Origin: Deltaproteobacteria bacterium
GTDB taxonomy: Bacteria > Desulfobacterota > Desulfobacteria > Desulfobacterales > Desulfatirhabdiaceae
Assembly: GCA_016219185.1 (NCBI GenBank)
Contig: JACRBZ010000074.1
Span: 1 to 64,000 of the forward strand
DNA length: 64,000 nt
Direction: 5' to 3'
The notes beneath the pieces were generated by a model, which saw only the letters and a list, made by a program, of their open reading frames with translations, ran no database searches and was not told where the DNA came from. Positions within the stretch are counted from its first letter, which is position 1. Every line of letters starts with the position of its first letter. The position numbers and the translations under genes are program-made. This document shows positions 60,930 through 64,000 of this stretch, piece after piece.

Positions 60930-61928
60930 ATGCTGGAGAAAAATCAGTTGGGCCTAAAATGTCTTCCGATCTCGAAAGGAATTGTATTTAATATTCAGCA
61001 TTTTACGATCCATGACGGCCCTGGAATCCGTACAGAGATATTCCTTAAGGGATGTGCTTTAAGATGCAAATGGTGCAGCAATCCCGAGAGTGTGAACGTT
61101 AAACAGGAAATTGGCGTTTATGCTTCACGCTGTATTGGCATTGATAAATGTGGATACTGTATCAAAGCCTGTCCGCATCGCGACCAGGGTGTTTTCTATC
61201 GAAATAATAATAAAATTGCCGGCATTGATCGAAACATTTGCACCAACTGTCTGAAATGTGCTGCTGTATGTCCTTCGGATGCAATTGTGGTGTGGGGGAA
61301 TTTAATGTCGATCGGTGATGTTATGGCTGAGATAATGGGTGACATGGCATTTTATGACAAATCCGGCGGCGGAGTGACCATCTCGGGCGGTGACCCTTTA
61401 ATTCAATGGAAATTTGCATTGGAAATCCTCAAGGAATGCCGCGGCCAAAATATCCACACGTGTCTTGAAACCGAACTGCACTGTCGGGCATCCATTCTGG
61501 AAAATCTTTATCCGTATACCGACCTGGTGATTACCGATATCAAGCATATGGACCCTCAAAAGCATCAAGAATACACAGGTATGGTCAACGATATTATTCT
61601 CGAAAACATCATAAAAACAGTTGAAATGAAAAAACCGGTTATTATCAGGATACCGGTGGTGCCCGGACACAACAATAGTGAAAAAAATATCAAAGAGACC
61701 GCAGAGTTCATTAAAGAAAAACTAAAGAACAAGGTGTTACAGGTTCAACTGCTTCCCTATCGCCCTTTGGGAGTAGAAAAATATAATTCCCTCGGCGTCA
61801 AATATTCAATGACTGATTTTGAATATCCTGATCTCATTGATCAAAAGAATGACCTTGAGCATCTCGTGAATATAATGAAAGCATATGGTGTTAAAGCGGT
61901 TTCCGGATCTAATGAGAAAATATCATAA
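60930..61928 (+). CDS. glycyl-radical enzyme activating protein (radical SAM)
   Basis: A 332-residue radical SAM activase. CALRCKWC (Cys42, Cys46, Cys49) binds the SAM cluster. A ferredoxin-like insertion follows, with CIGIDKCGYCIKACP and CTNCLKCAAVCP for two auxiliary clusters, then SGGGVTISGGDPLIQ. This two-cluster layout is that of activases for decarboxylase/dehydratase-type enzymes. It would set the radical on Gly818 of the upstream enzyme. No good ribosome binding site precedes the ATG at 60930. Confidence 0.9.
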   Translation: MLEKNQLGLKCLPISKGIVFNIQHFTIHDGPGIRTEIFLKGCALRCKWCSNPESVNVKQEIGVYASRCIGIDKCGYCIKACPHRDQGVFYRNNNKIAGIDRNICTNCLKCAAVCPSDAIVVWGNLMSIGDVMAEIMGDMAFYDKSGGGVTISGGDPLIQWKFALEILKECRGQNIHTCLETELHCRASILENLYPYTDLVITDIKHMDPQKHQEYTGMVNDIILENIIKTVEMKKPVIIRIPVVPGHNNSEKNIKETAEFIKEKLKNKVLQVQLLPYRPLGVEKYNSLGVKYSMTDFEYPDLIDQKNDLEHLVNIMKAYGVKAVSGSNEKIS

Positions 61929-62254
61929 CTTCACGGAGCAACCATGACATATTTTGGGCTCCTCGCTGTTTTGTATGGACCCACTTTGAAATGTCAACCA
62001 TACTTGCATTATCCTTGGGTCCGGCAATCTTTAACGATACTTATGGTATTGTCAATATTTCCGGCACGCCCAAAAGTCAAGAATTGGATAACAATTCTTG
62101 AGATGGTTCTTCAAGTGCGTTTGTCACAAGAGACAGCAAGGAACCAAATTTCGTCGTAAAGCTCAGATATGGTTTCGATCTATGTGCTCAACGCCAAAAT
62201 TCACCGGTTCTTCCTGTGCATTTTATGGAAAGAATTCAGTATTGTGTCCCCCGA
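61929..62254. other. intergenic stretch with no confident gene
   Basis: Short open frames occur (for example IFNDTYGIVNISGTPKSQEL) but none has a start signal or a recognised family. It could hold the 5' part of the decayed synthetase/dehydrogenase copy that follows. No repeat or terminator was recognised. Confidence 0.35.
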
Positions 62255-62362
62255 ATTCCAAATGACATCGTAATATAACATATTTATTTTATTTAATATT
62301 TAAAACCTTATATTGAAGGCAAGCTTGTTGCTGCCGAGGCTCTGACAGAACCTCGGGGCGGA
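62255..62362 (+). pseudogene. remnant of acyl-CoA synthetase/dehydrogenase junction
   Basis: The sequence from TTCCAAATGACATCG on resembles the end of the CoA synthetase and the spacer before the dehydrogenase (54680-54714). It then jumps to a 68-base stretch (62295-62362) identical to 55071-55138 within the dehydrogenase gene. About 356 bases in between are missing. It is a recent duplicate with a deletion, upstream of the second tetR. Confidence 0.75.
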
Positions 62363-62437
62363 GTGGTGAAAAACTTCTTGACGTGCGGACAATCCTCCTA
62401 TATAAAAAACAGAACGGTCGGTATGTTTTGTGTAAGA

Positions 62438-62479
62438 GAAGCAATGTCCACCAAAAGGAGAAGCAATGTCCACCAAAGG
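62438..62479. repeat. 22-bp tandem duplication at the second tetR start
   Basis: GAAGCAATGTCCACCAAAAG at 62438 recurs at 62460 (22-base unit). The first copy supplies AGGAG before the second copy's ATG at 62466, and leaves an out-of-frame ATG at 62444. Confidence 0.7.
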
Positions 62480-63062
62480 CCTTCGCACCCGTCAGGAAAT
62501 CGTCGGGGCGTCTCTTCAGCTCTTTTCCGTCAAGGGCTACTTCAATACGTCGATCTCCGACATCCTCCAGGCTACCGGCTTGACGAAAGGGGGGCTCTAC
62601 GGTCACTTTGGAAGCAAAGATGATATATGGCACGCGACTTATGAGGAGGCCGTAAAGATTTGGAAAAAAATCGTGCTCAGAGATGCCAGATCAATTAGTG
62701 ATCCAATAATACGAATCCAAAAGACACTTGAAAATGATTTAGAAGTCTACCTCGGTGGCAACGTTTTTGAAGGCGGATGTTTCTTTTTAAATATGCTTGT
62801 GGAACTATCAGGACAATCCAATTCCAAGAGCAGTCAAATCATGGATGGTATGTTAGGTTTTTCACAATTGCTGAGGAAATGGTTAATCGAGGCAGATGAA
62901 AAGCAAATGTTAAAATCAGATGTAAAAATAGATGAAATATCGAATTTTATATTAATTGCACTATGTGGTTGTGCCGCACTTTACACCGCAAGTAAGAACA
63001 TAATCTTTGTGAAAACCACGGTTAACCAATGTATTAATTATATTGAGGAAATGAGGAAGTAA
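62466..63062 (+). CDS. TetR/AcrR family regulator
   Basis: A 198-residue regulator with N-terminal helix-turn-helix (IVGASLQLFSVKGYFNTSIS, DILQATGLTKGGLYGHFGSK). The C-terminal domain resembles the AcuR/NemR-like group (GGCFFLNMLVELSGQS). It is distinct from the TetR at 57120. The first third has higher GC than the AT-rich remainder, which may mark a fusion or transfer. Its upstream ACGGTCGGT could be half of an operator. It is followed by the MaoC gene. Confidence 0.85.
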   Translation: MSTKGLRTRQEIVGASLQLFSVKGYFNTSISDILQATGLTKGGLYGHFGSKDDIWHATYEEAVKIWKKIVLRDARSISDPIIRIQKTLENDLEVYLGGNVFEGGCFFLNMLVELSGQSNSKSSQIMDGMLGFSQLLRKWLIEADEKQMLKSDVKIDEISNFILIALCGCAALYTASKNIIFVKTTVNQCINYIEEMRK

Positions 63063-63211
63063 AGGTTATGATTCTTTCAAAATCAGTGGCTTTATTGAGT
63101 TCTTATAATATACCGACTGGTTGCATTATTTACTTATCTTTATGGATTAAGAAATGATATCAACTGGTAAGCAGACTCAGCAATGCATCAGCTTACTAAT
63201 CGGAGGATGGT

Positions 63212-63685
63212 ATGCATTTTAAAATAGGTAAAGCTTATGATGAAATTGTAATCGGTGAAGTATTCGGAGCATCAATGACAATCACAGAATGCCATTTGGT
63301 ACTTGGGGCTGGACTTTTCGGCGATTTCAATCCACTACATGTTAACGAGGAATTTAGCCGTAAATCCCGCTTTGGTGCTCGTATATTGCACGGCCCTATT
63401 TCAGGAGCAATGGTTTCAGCTTCGATAGGTAATTTCTTTGGGGAAGCCACTATCGCCTATCTTGAACACAATTGCCGGTTCATTGGACCTGTTAAGGTCG
63501 GGGACACAATTACCACTTGTTGGACCATTACCGAGAAAATTGACAAACCACATTTGGAGGGGGGCATTGCGGTGTTGAATGCTAAAAGTAGCAACCAGAA
63601 AGGTGAGTCTGTGCTGATCGCTACTGGAAAAATGCTGCTGTCCAATCGCACGGCTTGCACGAAATCGGAGGGTCTCAATGACTGA
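63212..63685 (+). CDS. MaoC family dehydratase
   Basis: A 157-residue hotdog-fold hydratase. LVLGAGLFGDFNPLHVNEEF is the catalytic hydratase-2 motif with Asp and His, followed by RFGARILHGPISGAMVSASI. MaoC proteins hydrate enoyl-CoA. GGAGG precedes the ATG. With the acyl-CoA dehydrogenase upstream it gives two successive steps of a beta-oxidation-like route. Confidence 0.88.
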   Translation: MHFKIGKAYDEIVIGEVFGASMTITECHLVLGAGLFGDFNPLHVNEEFSRKSRFGARILHGPISGAMVSASIGNFFGEATIAYLEHNCRFIGPVKVGDTITTCWTITEKIDKPHLEGGIAVLNAKSSNQKGESVLIATGKMLLSNRTACTKSEGLND

Positions 63686-63865
63686 TGATCTGCCATCAAT
63701 AGCCGATCCACATCCAATTTATAGAATTAAGACTATCGTTTTTCCTTGAAATGGATCGACTGAACGATATGTGCAAGTATTTTTGACTTTGAAACGGTCG
63801 GAAAATGCAAACCTTCATTCAATCCCGGGTAGATCCATCCATTAACAATGAAAGGAGAGTTCAAA
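63686..63865. other. intergenic stretch, no feature recognised
   Basis: No gene or repeat is evident. ATTTTTGACTTTG (from about 63780) could contain a -35 hexamer (TTGACT), but no clear -10 follows at normal spacing. Confidence 0.3.
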
Positions 63866-64000
63866 ATGACTCAGACGGTATATCGAGAGTTGCTTGAAGT
63901 GATGAAGAGCCGGGGAGGCCCGTACGCAGGTTTGGACATACCTGAGTTTTTCGTGCTGGTAGAAGAGCTCTTCGATCCCGAAGAGGCCGAGATCAACAAT
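63866..64000 (+). CDS. N-terminal fragment of an Fe-S protein family member, cut by window edge
   Basis: The ATG at 63866 is preceded by AAAGGAGAG. It encodes MTQTVYRELLEVMKSRGGPY and then VEELFDPEEAEINN before the window ends. This short helical leader with 'LF-PEEAE' is typical of 4Fe-4S dicluster proteins with an N-terminal helix-turn-helix-like part in Desulfobacterota. Clusters cannot be seen yet. Confidence 0.55.
   Translation, partial: MTQTVYRELLEVMKSRGGPYAGLDIPEFFVLVEELFDPEEAEINN

Overview
The window looks like chromosome from an anaerobic, probably sulfate-reducing member of the Desulfobacterota (Desulfobacteraceae or Desulfosarcinaceae type). This is inferred from gene content only. 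Two rubrerythrins sit around a PerR-type regulator and a DVU0772-family protein. There is a feoA/feoB locus with a Fur-FeoA fusion, a large FAD/Fe-S 2-hydroxyacid oxidase, an Fe-S nitroreductase, a LarA-type racemase, and a glycyl radical enzyme with its two-cluster activase. No rRNA, tRNA or CRISPR array was seen.

Layout. (1) 1-6960 is accessory DNA that reads as an integron cassette array without a visible integrase. It holds an edge-cut higB toxin, then cassettes for a 1,106-residue VPA1262-like, PLD-like protein, a membrane protein, a VOC protein, an HNH endonuclease, a hicAB pair with a broken toxin, and a very AT-rich membrane protein. Five attC-like sites separate them, with a sixth candidate before the first cassette. 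For the cassettes from 470, 4071, 4789, 5750 and 6357, the start heptamer is complementary to the heptamer opening the attC at the end (7 of 7 or 6 of 7). (2) 7.2-10.8 kb carries rightward metabolic genes: cupin, Cache, VOC, M20 amidohydrolase and an EamA exporter. (3) 10.9-31.9 kb is a long leftward core block. It contains ECF sigma/anti-sigma/nitroreductase/AlkD, a 29-residue membrane peptide, FAD-Fe-S oxidase, an amino-acid binding protein, a tandem ATP-grasp ligase, TPR protein, PfkB kinase, SH3 protein, FeoB, FeoA, Fur-FeoA, FmdB, a histidine kinase coupled to recN, and a LarA racemase. (4) 31.9-40.0 kb is the peroxide/iron stress cluster (rubrerythrins, PerR, DVU0772 protein, with a readable promoter and PerR box), an Ada-like protein, an HD protein, a second hicAB whose toxin is also broken, and PhoH.

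(5) 40.0-50.9 kb is a rearranged redox island: two aldo/keto reductases, a cupin, LtrA, a zinc alcohol dehydrogenase with a probable internal deletion, an FMN reductase, a carboxymuconolactone decarboxylase-like protein and an alpha/beta hydrolase. It holds one intact AraC regulator, two decayed copies of the same regulator with their conserved upstream region, remnants of the cupin, reductase and hydrolase genes, and an IS630 element whose transposase needs a -1 frameshift.

(6) 51.1-64.0 kb looks like a catabolic locus. An AraC regulator faces an ADP-forming acyl-CoA synthetase and an acyl-CoA dehydrogenase, followed by a frameshifted thioesterase. Then come TetR, an SCP2-like protein, a glycyl radical enzyme of the Cys-x-Glu (dehydratase/decarboxylase/lyase) type with an unusual four-cysteine insertion, and its activase. 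A rearranged remnant of the synthetase/dehydrogenase junction, a second TetR, a MaoC hydratase and a truncated Fe-S protein close the window. A working idea is that the glycyl radical enzyme opens a refractory substrate and the CoA enzymes carry the product toward beta-oxidation; the substrate cannot be read from the sequence.
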